From positions 25,456,001 to 25,520,000 of the forward strand of contig JARKIP010000022.1 in assembly GCA_029990175.1 (NCBI GenBank): DNA of 64,000 bases, written 5' to 3'. This DNA comes from Petunia secreta (lineage: Eukaryota > Streptophyta > Magnoliopsida > Solanales > Solanaceae). Numbering within the stretch: the first letter of the stretch is position 1; each line of letters begins with the position of its first letter. Shown piece by piece: positions 1 to 10,643 of the stretch. A program made the translations under genes and the position numbers. A model generated the notes under the pieces. The model was not told the DNA's origin, did not search any database, and worked only from the letters and a program-made list of their open reading frames with translations.

Positions 1-1287
1 ACATCATTGACACGAAGACCAAAGTCGCTAAAATTCTGGGGCTTAATCCGCTTCTTCTGGGATCCAGATGCTCCAGAATTATTTTGCCGCCCGGCGCCCA
101 CTTGATTTTGAACATTTCGCTTCACTCTTCAACCATCCCTCTCACTTTCTAGGGACGGGCTTTCTGGTCTTTTCCTTCGCTCGTCCTCGAATGATCCGGT
201 ACTAAACGAAGTTTCTCAGTATACCTCTGATGTAACGCACTCTATGTGGACACTGGTGTTGAGTCAAACTCCACTGCAACTCTTGGGTAGCTAAAGATCC
301 CTTTGAATTCAATCTTTTTCTGAAGGCTACCACATCGATGTTATCTGGGACTTGAGGGAGCTCCATACGTTCCTTTTGAAATCGATCGAGGTAATCCTTC
401 AGCAACTCGTTGTCTCGTTTTCGTATCTCTAATATGCCTTCCATGCGCTTCTCCTGCTTGCGGACACCAGAATGCGCTTTCTTGAACAAGTCTTGCATTT
501 GAGTAAATGATTCGATAGATCCCATTGGCAGCTGAGTGTACCAAGCTAGGGCTTCTTTGGTCAGAGTTGAGCCAAATCTCTACACCAGAGCAGACTGGAT
601 TTCTTCTTCAGTAATATTGTTACTCTTCACGGCCGTATAGTAAGTAGCGATGTGCTCATTCGGATCGGTCGTTCCGTCATACTTCAAGTTATTCGGCAGG
701 CAAAAATGCTTTGGTATGCGGAGCGGCGCAACGCTTTCTTGGTAAGCATGTTTGTAGAACTTTTGCTCATCTACAGTGGTAACTTGGGGTAGAGCACCCG
801 GCACGTTATCGTCTGGTCATGGATGGACTTCATATCCTTTATGAGATCCTGAATGACAAGGGCTCCCTTGAGGTCTTGGTCGTTGATCATTACCGAACCT
901 TCAGGGGGCAGCATCCAGGTTGAGCCTACGATTGGAAACTGATGCTGGAGAGTTGTTCGTGGGCGTTAGTTCTCGCGGGGATAATGGCCTCTGAGACGAA
1001 CCAGCAAACATTGCTCCCAATCTGTGGGATATCTCTTCAACTATGCTGTTCTAGTTCTGCTCGGATGCAGTCTTGAGGATTTCCAAGAGGAAGCCTCTGA
1101 ACTCTGAATTACCTCCTGGCAGTTTATCACCTTCACCATCGGTAGCAATAGGGATTGGTTTATGAGAGAAATCCTTTGGCTGCTCGACAATATCCTTTTA
1201 TTGTATGCTGGGATCGTTGAGATCCTTCCCAGACTCATTTGTTGCCTCTGTGGCGTTCTTTGGAACGTTGCTACCATCGTTTGACAT
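1..1287 (-). pseudogene. Element F: gag of a Tat-type Ty3/gypsy retrotransposon, broken and cut by the window edge
   Basis: The gag protein would form the particle that packages element RNA. The start at 1285-1287 lies just inside the PBS on the minus strand and opens MSNDGSNVPKN. The reading passes a stop near 1200, then shifts frame. The best-preserved parts are at 580-804 (a gag core with the stretch YDGTTDPNEHIATYY) and 202-525 (a charged helical segment ending in KRLNSKGS and a stop). About 200 bases more, to the left edge, read as a basic gag C-terminus in broken frames. No zinc knuckle is visible. Seen: order, strand and fit to the LTR and PBS at 1330-1851. Known: such gag segments occur in Tat/Retand-type elements. 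Inferred: pol lies left of base 1. Confidence 0.75.
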
Positions 1288-1329
1288 GATTGTGCCTTTT
1301 CCTTCGTAGAATACCTACAATTGCCTGGG

Positions 1330-1346
1330 ACCTACGGTGGGCGCTA
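1330..1346 (-). promoter_or_regulatory. Element F primer-binding site (tRNA-Lys type)
   Basis: On the minus strand, three bases inside the LTR end, the sequence reads TAGCGCCCACCGTAGGT. It matches 14 of 17 positions of the complement of the 3' end of plant tRNA-Lys(CUU) as I know it. The differences are G to A or G to T. This is the start site of minus-strand DNA synthesis and fixes the element's orientation. Confidence 0.75.
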
Positions 1347-1349
1347 AAC

Positions 1350-1851
1350 TGTTTATGCCTAAATTTGTACGTCTAGATTAAAAAATTAATTATGAATGAG
1401 GTAATAAGAAATAGGTAAATTACGATTGAACAAGTAAATAAATGCGATGAAAGTAAAGACAAGTAATTAAGCAAGAAATAATAAAAAAAGAAATGTAATT
1501 CTTATTTCTTGAGAGTACCCGAGTTCGGTGGCAAATTGTGTGTTGTTTTACAATACAATATACGAAGGGGTATTTATAGTAGTGATACCCAGTCCTAAAT
1601 AAGGTAAAATACAAATACTAATAAGGCCATGGTCCTACAACTCAAGGCGGCGGTATACTAAATCCTAACTAGGAGACTATAAACCCCAGGTGCCGGGATG
1701 TGTGCCCTCCCCCTATGAGCAAACCGTCTAAACGGTCGTTGGCTCTAGGAGCGGGCGTATATCCTCAACGCTCGGTGACTTGTCGGATAAGTCTATTCTC
1801 GCTAGCTGGACTTATATCCCCGTAACAATAGGTGGCGTATTTTTGCCCACA
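1350..1851 (-). repeat. Element F 5' LTR (502 bp)
   Basis: The segment is bounded by TG at 1350 and CA at 1851, and on the minus strand begins TGTGGGCAAAAATACGCC. Its inner end sits directly beside the tRNA-Lys PBS. A TATA-like CTATAAATA lies at 1571-1579 on the minus strand, a plausible promoter. The second LTR is outside the window, so the exact right edge is inferred from the dinucleotide alone. Confidence 0.7.
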
Positions 1852-2484
1852 TATCAATATCTGTTTTTTGTTGTTATAAATATACTTACCTTTTTTATAT
1901 ACCGTATACTTCTTTGTTTGTATCGAAGTGTGTTAGCAGCAATTTAACAAATGAATGTTTTAATTATTTTCTTTTTAGACAAAGTATCCCTTTGGATACT
2001 AGTATACCATATTAGTATACTAATAAATAATAATTTTTTGATCAATGGTATATTTACTTTTTTTTTCACTTGTACACAAATCAAACCAAAGAAAGGAGAA
2101 AACACGTTGATATACGTACATTACACATGATAATAAAGAAGAAAGATTTGAGAAATCATTTAATTAGAAATGATAAAGAAAGGAAAAAGGTAAGCAAATT
2201 TTGGGCTCATGTTTGTGAAAACACGTGGGCAGACCTGAATGGGCATACTATGTAATTAGTTTGTCGGTATGTAATGTAAATGTAATTCTAGTGGGTATGG
2301 GCAAGTAAATAAAATGGATTTAGTGGGAATTTACGTAACAACCCAATTTTTAAGTTACCAAATATTTACTAATGGACTTATAAATTTATAAGTTACTTTT
2401 AAACTCACCCAAACGGGCTCTTAGTATTTCTCTATCGAGCAACCATTTATGGTAAAATATGATCAATAAGTTTAGTACTATTAT
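1852..2484. other. AT-rich interval without a recognisable gene
   Basis: This stretch is AT-rich, with short direct repeats of an ATACTAGTATAC kind near 2000. The only open frame, at 2070-2255, is short and Lys-rich with no domain I recognise. A segment ending in CACCCAAACGGGCTCTTA at about 2422 looks like the terminal part of another small inverted-repeat transposon, but I could not find a matching left end. Confidence 0.5.
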
Positions 2485-2487
2485 TTA

Positions 2488-2907
2488 GGGATCGTTTGGT
2501 ACACAAATTAAACATGAATTATAATACAGTAATTAGTAATACTTGAATTATTCTTTGTCTTGTATTTAGTACATTGCTATTAAATTAAAGATATAAGTTA
2601 TCATTTATAATATTAGATTTATTTTTAAATTAAAAAGAAATCAATTTATTATATCCTTAAATCCTTGACTTTCATCAGCTTCTAGGGAAAAGAAAAGGAT
2701 AGTTTTGTCCTTTTGGTCCTTTATCATGTATAACTAATACATGAATTAGTTATTCCATGTTGGTGGTCGGATAGAACATTACACCAATAGGTGAATTATT
2801 TTATACAAAGATTAGTTATATATATGGTTCAAATACCAACTTGGATAAGCCAATACCAAGTTCAATACATGGATAATTTTGCTCAATCACCCATACCAAA
2901 CCTCTCC
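2488..2907. mobile_element. MITE, Tourist/PIF-Harbinger-like (420 bp)
   Basis: The left end GGGATCGTTTGGTAC and the right end, reversed GGAGAGGTTTGGTATGG, form imperfect terminal inverted repeats sharing a GTTTGGTA core. Both ends are flanked by TTA (2485-2487 and 2908-2910), the target duplication expected for PIF/Harbinger-derived MITEs. The interior is AT-rich and non-coding. Assignment rests on the ends and flanks. Comparison with an empty site was not possible. Confidence 0.6.
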
Positions 2908-2975
2908 TTAAAGTTTTTCCTTTAATTTGTGAATTTGCTAAATGTGGTTTTGTCCTACGTGGAGGAGTTCCCGCA

Positions 2976-3123
2976 TTCGAGCTTGATTCAGATGGTGTCT
3001 TCGGTTTAATGGCCGACTTTGTGCACCTGATGTTGGAGACTTGAGGCAGTCAATGCTCCACAAGGCTCATAGCTTGTGTTATTCTATTCATGACATTACT
3101 AAGATGTACCAGGACCTCCGAGA
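2976..3123 (+). pseudogene. Ty3/gypsy integrase zinc-binding domain, short relic
   Basis: In the frame that includes 3008-3010 the sequence reads NGRLCAPDVGDLRQ and then KAHSLCYSIHDITKMYQDLR, up to 3123. This is the N-terminal zinc-binding segment of a gypsy integrase, with the two histidines at AHS and SIHD. The cysteine pair that should follow is not readable and upstream codons include a stop. It is a fragment of about 50 codons and cannot be functional. It lies just left of an LTR relic in the opposite orientation, so the two probably came from different insertions. A similar relic lies at 51009-51318. Confidence 0.65.
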
Positions 3124-3159
3124 GCTTAGCACCAGCAACCTGACAGCTCAGGCGGGTGC

Positions 3160-3614
3160 TGTATTTTAGGTCCTAACGAGACCCTACACTGCTCGGAATT
3201 ACCCCAAACTTTGCATACATGTTCTAAAACATATTTATGGCTTAGCCCATGATCTCGGATCTCGGAACGGCCCTCCAAGACACAACACAAGGGTTAGGCG
3301 GAATGAGGAACTTTCCCTTACGGAATATAAGCTAAACTCATCTGAATCAGATCAGATTTCACTTCCGAAAGTTCACATAGGTCTCAAATAACCTTGTGAA
3401 CCTAAAGCTACTTTCAGATTTTGAGATGAAGCTTATTTATTCGAAATAAGCTCGAAAACCATGGCTTTATCGACACTAGAAAACGAAAACATCTTCCAAG
3501 AACCAAACGAAGTTCAATTCAGCTCAAAGTTTACAACCTTATAGAGCTTTTAAGATTATCAGTTTGTAAATCAAAGTCCGAACTCCCAAAACAACTGGCC
3601 AGGGTCGTTTCAGA
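3160..3614 (-). repeat. LTR relic related to element D
   Basis: From about 3350 to 3614 the sequence follows the end of the D LTR (49850-50148). Shared pieces include AAAGTTCACA, GAGCTCGAAAACC-like text, ACCAAACGA and a terminal GGTCGTTTCA. On the minus strand it would begin TGAAACGACC, as the D LTRs do. The left part (3160-3350) is too diverged for me to align. No PBS or polypurine tract is visible next to it. Confidence 0.55.
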
Positions 3615-4200
3615 GTTGAACCTATTCATAACATTATGAACTACTTATTTTTCTGTAATGTTCCGCGGAGCTTTCAACGGCTTATACATTGGTGTTATTC
3701 AATGAGAAGGGTATATGTTTGGAGAATGATGGTGATATGTGGCAAGAGATCCCTCAGAGAATTGACAGCGGCGGTGGAAATTTATAAAAAAGAATACTTT
3801 TAGAAAAAATTAATAACAGTGTTCAAAAATTCAAAACATGAAAAAAAAATGCTCAAGACTTCAAGACCAGGTTTAAAAGTACTCCATTAGTACAAGAAAG
3901 GGCTAGATCTATTATTTCGCGCAAAAACATGTATTCAGGAGGCTTCCCAACTAATTTTATGTTAACATGAGCATGAATTTTAAATCGAATTTGATTAAAG
4001 TGGTTGCACCTTAAATATTTAGGAAAAAAATAAAATTGGCCAATCCACATCCCCTTAATACATCTCACTTGCCAATATTTCCTTTCAGCATTCATGGCAA
4101 TATTTCTCCCAAAAGCTTGAGGGGTGTGTTTGGTATGAAGCAAATACTTTTCAAAAAATGATTTTCAATTTCTCCATATGTTGTTGCATTAAAATTTTGA
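3615..4200. other. Interval with no recognised gene
   Basis: I see no coding domain here. The open frame on the minus strand at 3853-4143 has no family resemblance that I recognise. The text GGTGTGTTTGGTATGAAG near 4130 resembles the start of a common plant interspersed repeat and may be the left border of the C-rich block that follows. Confidence 0.4.
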
Positions 4201-4204
4201 AAAA

Positions 4205-5240
4205 TATTTTCTACCTACTCAACCCCTACCTCCTACCTCAACCCTAACTTAACCCCCGCCCCAACCCCCGCCTAACCCAAGCCTCCTACCCTACCCTCAC
4301 CCACCCAACCACCTCTTACCCAGTTCACCCTTCCCAACTTCTACCCAACCCCTACCTATCCCACCTTCTACCCCCACTCTCGCCCCAGCCTCCCCACCTT
4401 TTTACCACACCCACCCCGCTTATACCCCACCTACTCGCCTTTATTTTTAGATCAAAACACCTCTCACCCTACCTCCTACCATACCCACACCAACCCCATA
4501 TTCATCACCACCTCCTACCTCAACCCCCTCATTTTCCCTACCCAACTCATACCAACCCTACCTCCCCACCTTCTACCCTCAACCCACCTCATCTTCTCAC
4601 ATTCTTTTTTAAGATCGAAACACCACCCACCCCCACCTCCAACCACACTCACCTCGACCTCATACCTTCACCCCCACCCTCCATTCTACCAAAACCACAT
4701 ACCCCTACCCTACCTTCTACCTTACCACATTCCCTACCCTACCTCCCCACCTCCAACCTCCTACCACACTGTTAGCCACTTACCACAACCCCACCCCTAT
4801 CTTCACCCTACCCTACCCACACCCTAAAAACCTACAACTACCCCACCCCTCACCTTTCTACCACAACTCCTCACCATTATTTTCTACTCCCCCACCCCTA
4901 CTCACCCCCACCTCCCACCTGCATTGTTAGATCGAAAGACCACCCACCCTAACTCCTAACATACCCTCTCACCTAACTAACCACCCTACCCCCTACCTTC
5001 TAATCCACCCAACAAAACTAACTCACTCCACCATGCAACCCCCCTCCCCCCCTTATTTAAGCATAATGCTCCCCACCCCAACCTCCACCCTAACACCCTC
5101 CTGTACCTCCCCACCCTTGCTCCCATTCCTAACCCCCACCTCCTACCACACACCCCCACCTAAACCACCTCACACCTTCATCTTCCACCCAATTCCCTTC
5201 TCTCACCCTTCCCACCTCCCCACCTCCTACGCTACCACCT
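4205..5240. repeat. C-rich arm of a fold-back-like repeat
   Basis: About one kilobase is dominated by CCCACCC, CCTACC and CAACCCC words with almost no G. Breaks of the type TTTTTAGATC followed by AAACACC recur at about 4440, 4605 and 4925, so the tract is built of diverged units. The reversed version of the same breaks lies in the G-rich arm at 5507-6175. Proline-rich open frames here follow from base composition and are not reported as genes. Confidence 0.65.
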
Positions 5241-5243
5241 GAA

Positions 5244-5331
5244 TTATTCTTCACTATTAGATTGTTATCATTGTATACTTCAGTATTGACTTATTCTTCA
5301 CTATTAGATTGTTATCATTGTATACTTCAGT
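5244..5331. repeat. Two exact 41-bp direct repeats in the centre of the fold-back block
   Basis: A 41-base sequence beginning TTATTCTTCACTATTAG occurs at 5244-5284 and again at 5291-5331, separated by six bases. A shorter inverted copy, reading TTAACAATCT then ATGAAGAATAA, is at 5431-5455. The centre of the block is therefore itself palindromic, supporting a fold-back interpretation. Confidence 0.8.
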
Positions 5332-5506
5332 GTATTCTTCATATTTAGATTATCATCGTTGTATATTCCTACTTATTCATTGTATATCCCTAGGTATTCA
5401 TCATTTTTTTATTATTATCATTGTACAATGTTAACAATCTATAAATGAAGAATAAGTTAAGGTATACAGAATACTTTTATAGTATATAGTGATAACGATC
5501 TAAAAA

Positions 5507-6175
5507 TAAAGGTGGGGTGGGTGTGAAGTGAATATAGGATAAAAGGTGGGGAGGGGTTGGGGTATGGGGTAGGCGGGGTGGGAGTTGGGATAGGTGGTGT
5601 GTGTAGATGGTAGGGAGGTCGGGGGTAGTGTGTTGGGTAAAAAATAGGGTGGGTGGGTGTTGGGTGGATGCAAGGAGGTAGGATAGGGTTGGGTAGGGAG
5701 TAGGTGAGAGGTGAGAGAAGCATGTGGTTAGTAGGTATAGGGTAGAAGGTGGAGGAGGGTGGGATGGGTGAGGGAAGGGGTGAGGGTGGGGATGCAGGGT
5801 GGATGGAGGTAGAAGGTAGGTGTGAGGGTGGGGAGAAAGGGTGATTGGGAGGAGCCGAGGGGGTGAGGGTGTGGTAGGAGGTCAGAGGGTAGGTTTATGA
5901 TAGGTAGATATGTAGGGTGGAGGTGGGGTGCAGGTAGGAGGTGGGGCTGGATGGTGTCCCAATCTCAAAATTAAAGTGGTGAAGTGGGATGGGTTTGGGG
6001 TAAAATATGGGGAAGCGGGAGTAGGGTATAAGGTGGAGAGGTTGGGGTGGAATTGAGGGTGGGGGTGGGATCTGAGGGTAGGAGGTGGGGTGTGTTTTTG
6101 ATTTAAAAATAAAAGTATGAAGATGGGATGGGTATGGGGTGGGGGTAGGGTGGAGGTGGGGTGGATGAGGATTTA
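5507..6175. repeat. G-rich arm of the fold-back-like repeat, with G-quadruplex potential
   Basis: The tract is dominated by GGGTGGG, GGGGTGGG and GTAGGAGG words and is the strand complement in style of the C-rich arm. Interruptions such as GATTTAAAAATAAAAG (about 6100) mirror those of the left arm. Five GGGG runs lie between 5548 and 5578 with loops of one to five bases, a strong G4 pattern by eye. Long open frames on the minus strand are compositional. Confidence 0.65.
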
Positions 6176-7044
6176 GAAGTACAGGGTGCCACTTGGGTGC
6201 AAATATATGGTTATTTACACTGTAGTAAAAGGATAAATGTTTGTTCGGTTTGACTAACTTCGATTTTCCATGGGGCATTCGTATTTTTATTTATATAAAC
6301 AAAAGAATCCGACAAAAAAAACTATGACAACTTAACGCAAATTATAAAATTTCTAACAATATTACTAAAATAATAAATATACAGATAACGCACTAAAGAA
6401 TCATATAAATAATACTTCATCAATTCTATTCTACACTTTATTTTTATTTGCTTCATTTATTGTCTCTCTTTTTCCTAATCCTAAAAGGTAGTGTTCAAAA
6501 ATTATTTTTCCCCTTAAAAATAAAAAGTTCAAGTAATTTTTTTGAAGAATTCAAACTATTTTGGTCCTACTTTAGAGAAAAAAAAAAACAGATGAAGAAA
6601 TAAGACGATTTAGAAATTGTTGAGAAAATATATAGTCAAAACACATTTAGTAATTAAAGAGAGTAAAAATAATGAATATTAGTCACCTCGGATAATTTAT
6701 ACATCTAAAACATAAAATTATTGTTTCTAAATTTAAGACCAAACAAAGAAAGTATTATGGTTGCTTAATTGGTTGCTTAATTGGAAATGGGGAGGATAGG
6801 AGCAAGAACGCTGGAAAAATGAAAAAAAAAAAAGAAAGAGAGAGATTTCTAGTTTGGGGGGGTGGGGGAGGGGTGAGGTGACGGATGGGAAGGAAGAGAA
6901 AATAAGAGATTCTCAAGTCCCACACATTCATATCTCGTGTTCTAAGCTTAAAAATAATACAAAGCTGATGGTGGGAATCGAACCCCCATATCCTGGCTCG
7001 AAGCTTTGACCTTGATACAGTCTAGCTTGATCAAGCTAAGTTCA
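6176..7044. other. AT-rich interval with no recognised gene
   Basis: The interval is mainly A/T with purine runs near 6800-6900. A tRNA T-arm-like stretch is present on the minus strand at about 6966-6985 but the remainder of a cloverleaf is missing (see rejected items). Nothing else supportable was seen. Confidence 0.45.
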
Positions 7045-7764
7045 TGCCTTCAACAACATTTACAAAGAGTCAAGCTAAGGAGCCTCATGATGTCCACTTA
7101 ATGGTGTTGAAGAGTCATGATGTTGCGAGCATGGAGGAAGCGGGCAGCATGTTAGAGGCGACAAGAAGCACATTGGTGAGCATTGGAGAAGGAGAGGTGT
7201 TAGTTTGAGATTAAGGTCGTGAGCTTGAGAGCTCAACGAGCACCTCAACAAGTTGCATATTTGGAGCATTGGTTTCTTAGTTTTTGGCAGGATTTGGGTG
7301 ATCTCAATGAGCATTTCAACGAGCTCTATTATGTTGTATTACATAGCTAGACTTATTTTTATACAATGACACTTTATTGGCCTTGTTTGGCCTCTTTAAA
7401 ACTAGCATAATTGGTGGCTATTTCCTAGTTAATTTATCGTGAGGGGCTGCTCCTATATAATTCCTAACACATGGTTTATTTCAGTTACACATACTTCAGA
7501 ATATTAAATGCAGTTTTTATGCTATTTCCACAGATTCTTGGAAACTTGTTCCTTTTGAGCTTAATCGGATAGAACTTGTTCCTATCATCGATCATTCAAT
7601 TTGCAAGTGACATTCGTTCAGTTGAGGATTTTTGCATAGCTTTAGGTTCCCTTTTCCTTCTAACAGGGATGTGAGTAGACTAGTTCCTACTAAATTCCTT
7701 GTTGTAGATCAGATTGTGTCTAGCTTTTATCTTGTTTCTTGCTTTCATAATTTAGATTGCATCA
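7045..7764 (+). repeat. Element E 5' LTR (left edge uncertain)
   Basis: The right end CA at 7763-7764 is fixed by the PBS that begins three bases later. A TATA-like TATATAA lies at about 7454-7460. The left edge is tentatively the TG at 7045. The text GTCAAGCTAAGGAG at about 7068 resembles the start region of the element A LTR, but the rest of the LTR does not follow A. No target duplication can be checked because the other end is outside the window. Confidence 0.45.
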
Positions 7765-7766
7765 GT

Positions 7767-7778
7767 TGGTATCAGAGC
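7767..7778 (+). promoter_or_regulatory. Element E primer-binding site (initiator tRNA-Met)
   Basis: TGGTATCAGAGC is an exact match to the usual plant PBS complementary to initiator tRNA-Met. It is followed by AAGG and then leader text resembling that of element A after its own PBS (TTGTTC...TTCTTCGTGCC), so E belongs to or near the A family. Confidence 0.85.
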
Positions 7779-9032
7779 AAGGAATGGATTTGTTCTTACA
7801 ATTCTAATCTTGTTCTTCGTGCCTTATATTAGGGTTCTAGTTTAGGGTTCTTTTTATTTTCGTTTTTGATAAATATTTAAAACGAACGTGAAAAAGAGGA
7901 AGAATTAGCCATGGGTTGTTGCTTGGATGCCTAGGGTTTGATAGTATTAGGTTCTTGATTGATTTGGTTGAAGTTCTTGAAATCCTAGTTGATTCTTGAA
8001 GTGTTTCTTGAATTTTCTTGGTGTGTTGATCAAGTTGTCCATTGTTCTTGATTGAATTCTTGCTAGTTCTTAAAAGAAAGGTCTTGAATCCTTGTAGAAT
8101 GAATTGGGCATCATAATCTTGATGTTTGGAACGTGTTTCTTAGCTGAAAATTATTATTTTTTGAACAACAACTTGTTTTTGTTGAATAGGAATTAAAAGA
8201 ACTTGATTTGATCTTGAAACCTTAGCCATTTCACGTGGGACTTGTGAGATTGTTTGCTGAATGCTTTTGGGGCTGGAATAAGAGAAAGAGGCGTTCCAAT
8301 TGTCTGTAAAAGGAAGAAACCTTAACCCTAATTCAACGAGGAAACAACTCCCACTCTACAAAGGAGAAGTTTATCTACTTTTCAAACAAAGTAATTAGTT
8401 TTCCTTAGGCTTTAGGAGAAGAGAAAATACACGCTAAAAACAAGGGGAATCAGCAAACTTAAAACATGTGGAGTGTAAGTAAAAGTAGTAAAAGTTGTCC
8501 AAATCAAAGTTGGATAGCAAGTGAAAGGAGGAAAAACTTATTCTACTCTGAAAAGGCTTAACTTAGGTGCCTATTTAAGGGTGGAAATTAAGGTTTTCTT
8601 AATATTTCCTTAGTTCTTTGTTAAACACTACTTCTAATTAGTAATTCTTAAGTATTTCTTCTACTTGAGCTATTATTAATTTTTGAGCTTGTAGGATTTC
8701 GTTCCTATTTTAGATTTTTCGTAACTATCGTAGAATTTTCTTTGGCTTCTCGTGCGCACCTTAAAAGTTGTCCGTCCATAGAGTCCCATTAATTCACTCA
8801 TCTCGAAGAGAACTAGTGAATCTTGTAAACTTTGAAGGTCGTTGAGAAATTTGATCAATTCGAGGAAGCTATTTGTCAAAAGTTTGTTTGATCCTACCCA
8901 TAAATTGAGTCAACCTGAATGTCATTCAAAAGTGAGAAAGCGAGTGACGTATTTCCCTAACCTTAACATATTTTCTAATCTAAGCGTGTGTGTTGGTACA
9001 TAGTTAGAGTAGGAGATAAACATGAGGGTGTC
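7779..9032 (+). other. Element E 5' leader, cut by Athila-1
   Basis: This untranslated leader resembles the element A leader (27275-28506) in several blocks. Examples are GAGTCCCATTAA near 8790, as in A near 28303, and a late ...GAGGGTGTC... just before 9033, as in A at about 28460. The gag start would be expected almost immediately to the right, but the Athila-1 LTR begins at 9033 instead. The rest of E is therefore predicted to lie right of the window. Confidence 0.55.
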
Positions 9033-10509
9033 TGATGCGTGAGCATTTTGCTTACTGTAACTCGCTTAAACTCTTGTCTTTGAGTTTAAAGTGACCAATC
9101 TATAGAAAATATTGATGCATTTTGCTTGGTTTCAGGTATGGAATCCTACACAGAAGGAAAGAAACCAAAAAGAGCCTGATTACTCAAGAAGTTGCAGAAA
9201 CATTGAAGAGGCCCCCGCCCATGCAAGAGGTGACCGCCCCTCCTTTGGAGGTGCATACCTGCTAAAGTTCCAATTGGGCGACGAAGAGGCCCCAGCCCTT
9301 TGCAAGGAAGTTGAAGATTTGGAGAACTTGTGAAGATGTGACCGCCATACTAAGGGAGGCCGCCCAATGCACTTTATAAGGAGAAGTTGATGAGAAGAAG
9401 ATGCGACCGCATGATCCTGAGTTGCGTCGCCTTCTCTTGGAGAAGAAGAAAAGGCTTTCGCCCAACAAAGGGAGGCCGCCCTCTCATACAAACCCAAAAA
9501 AGGGCGACAACCTATTTCCAAAGAGGCGCCAGCCCTTCTGTCACTATAGCACAAAAACTCAGCCCTTTGCAAATGGGCGCCAACCCAACCGGAAAATGGA
9601 ATTTTTGTAATTAGTTTTTAGCAAACACTATAAATAGCTAGAACTAGATTTTTATGACTATCTTACATTTCACTTTACTTTGGAGGCAAGATAAGGACAA
9701 AATACCAAAACCACCCTTGATCAAGTTTCCTTGTATTGTGAAGAACAACATCATTTTTTGTAGCAATCATCAATACCGTACAATGTTAATGCATATTTCC
9801 TTACCTTCAAGTCTTGAATCATTACTTAGCATGAGTAGCTAAATCACCAACTAGGGTGCTAATGAAATCCTAGTCGAATAATCAAATGGGTATAGCATAA
9901 TAAGCTTCTAAACACCTAGGAATACCCCAATTTCACTACTTTTGATTACATTACAACAACTTGAGGTGTACAACTCAAGTTAAACCCAACAAGTACTAGA
10001 TTTACACCGAGTGGATAACTCTAGGAATGTGAAGTATAGTGACAGGGTATCGGGAGTGAGTGCGAGTCATCTACCCTGAGTTAACGGGTTGAACACCGAG
10101 AGGGAAATACCTTACTTGGGACTAGTTTCTAGCACTTAATGCATCAACTCTTAGCACCGAGAGTGCAAGAGTTGGTAGTCTCAACTCTCATCTGAGAGGG
10201 GTGAGTTGGGTAGATGCGAGCGAGGTCCATCGGGTGACCTAGGTGTGAAAGAGCTTATAACTATATCCATTTGGTTAGCAGGCTAGGGGGAAGTTAGTAT
10301 CCTAGTATTTTCTATTATTGTTAACTTTACCTTAAAATTGTCTCTATTTTACAATAGTTCAGATTATACTTCAAATTTAGGATTAACTTGCTAAATAGAA
10401 AGAAATCATATGAATTCGACTACTTTTGGTCACGTGCAAGTCCCTGTGTTCGACTCCTACAATCGACTAGGGTAATTGTGAGCCCTATCCTTAATCGGAG
10501 CGTATCACA
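9033..10509 (+). repeat. Athila-1 5' LTR (about 1.48 kb)
   Basis: The LTR starts TGATGCGTGAGCATTTTG at 9033 and ends near CACA at 10509, a few bases before a decayed tRNA-Asp PBS. It shares layout with the Athila-2 LTR at 40906-42392: a TTTCAGG block near the start, a GC-rich block (9205-9595), TATAAATA at 9629-9636, then text on a ...GAGAGGGGTGAG... theme. Short open frames in the GC-rich part are present on both strands and are not genes. Confidence 0.7.
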
Positions 10510-10512
10510 ATT

Positions 10513-10530
10513 TGATGTTGTTGTCGGGGA
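10513..10530 (+). promoter_or_regulatory. Athila-1 primer-binding site (tRNA-Asp, decayed)
   Basis: The site reads TGATGTTGTTGTCGGGGA, against the usual Athila PBS TGGCGCCGTTGTCGGGGA complementary to tRNA-Asp. The four differences are all C to T or G to A inside GGCGCC, as expected from deamination of methylated cytosine. Confidence 0.75.
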
Positions 10531-10643
10531 CTTCGGTAGACTATTTAGTTGAATTAGTCTACGTTCTTGTAGTTAGTTAGTGTAATCTGAGTACTTTCAC
10601 TTTTGGTTTTTGTTCACTTTGACTTTGTAGGTATTTATTGAAA

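Noticed and set aside
5033..6278. Proline- and histidine-rich open frames on both strands
   Set aside because: They follow from C-rich and G-rich low-complexity DNA that lacks stop codons.
6958..7040. Possible tRNA gene on the minus strand (GGTTCGATTCCCACC T-arm-like)
   Set aside because: The T-arm pairs imperfectly and no matching acceptor 5' strand, D-arm or anticodon stem is found upstream. It could be a fragment or the B box of an old SINE, but this is not supportable.
9112..9614. Overlapping open frames on both strands near 9.1-9.6 kb
   Set aside because: They lie in the GC-rich block of the Athila-1 LTR and are not conserved in the Athila-2 LTR.
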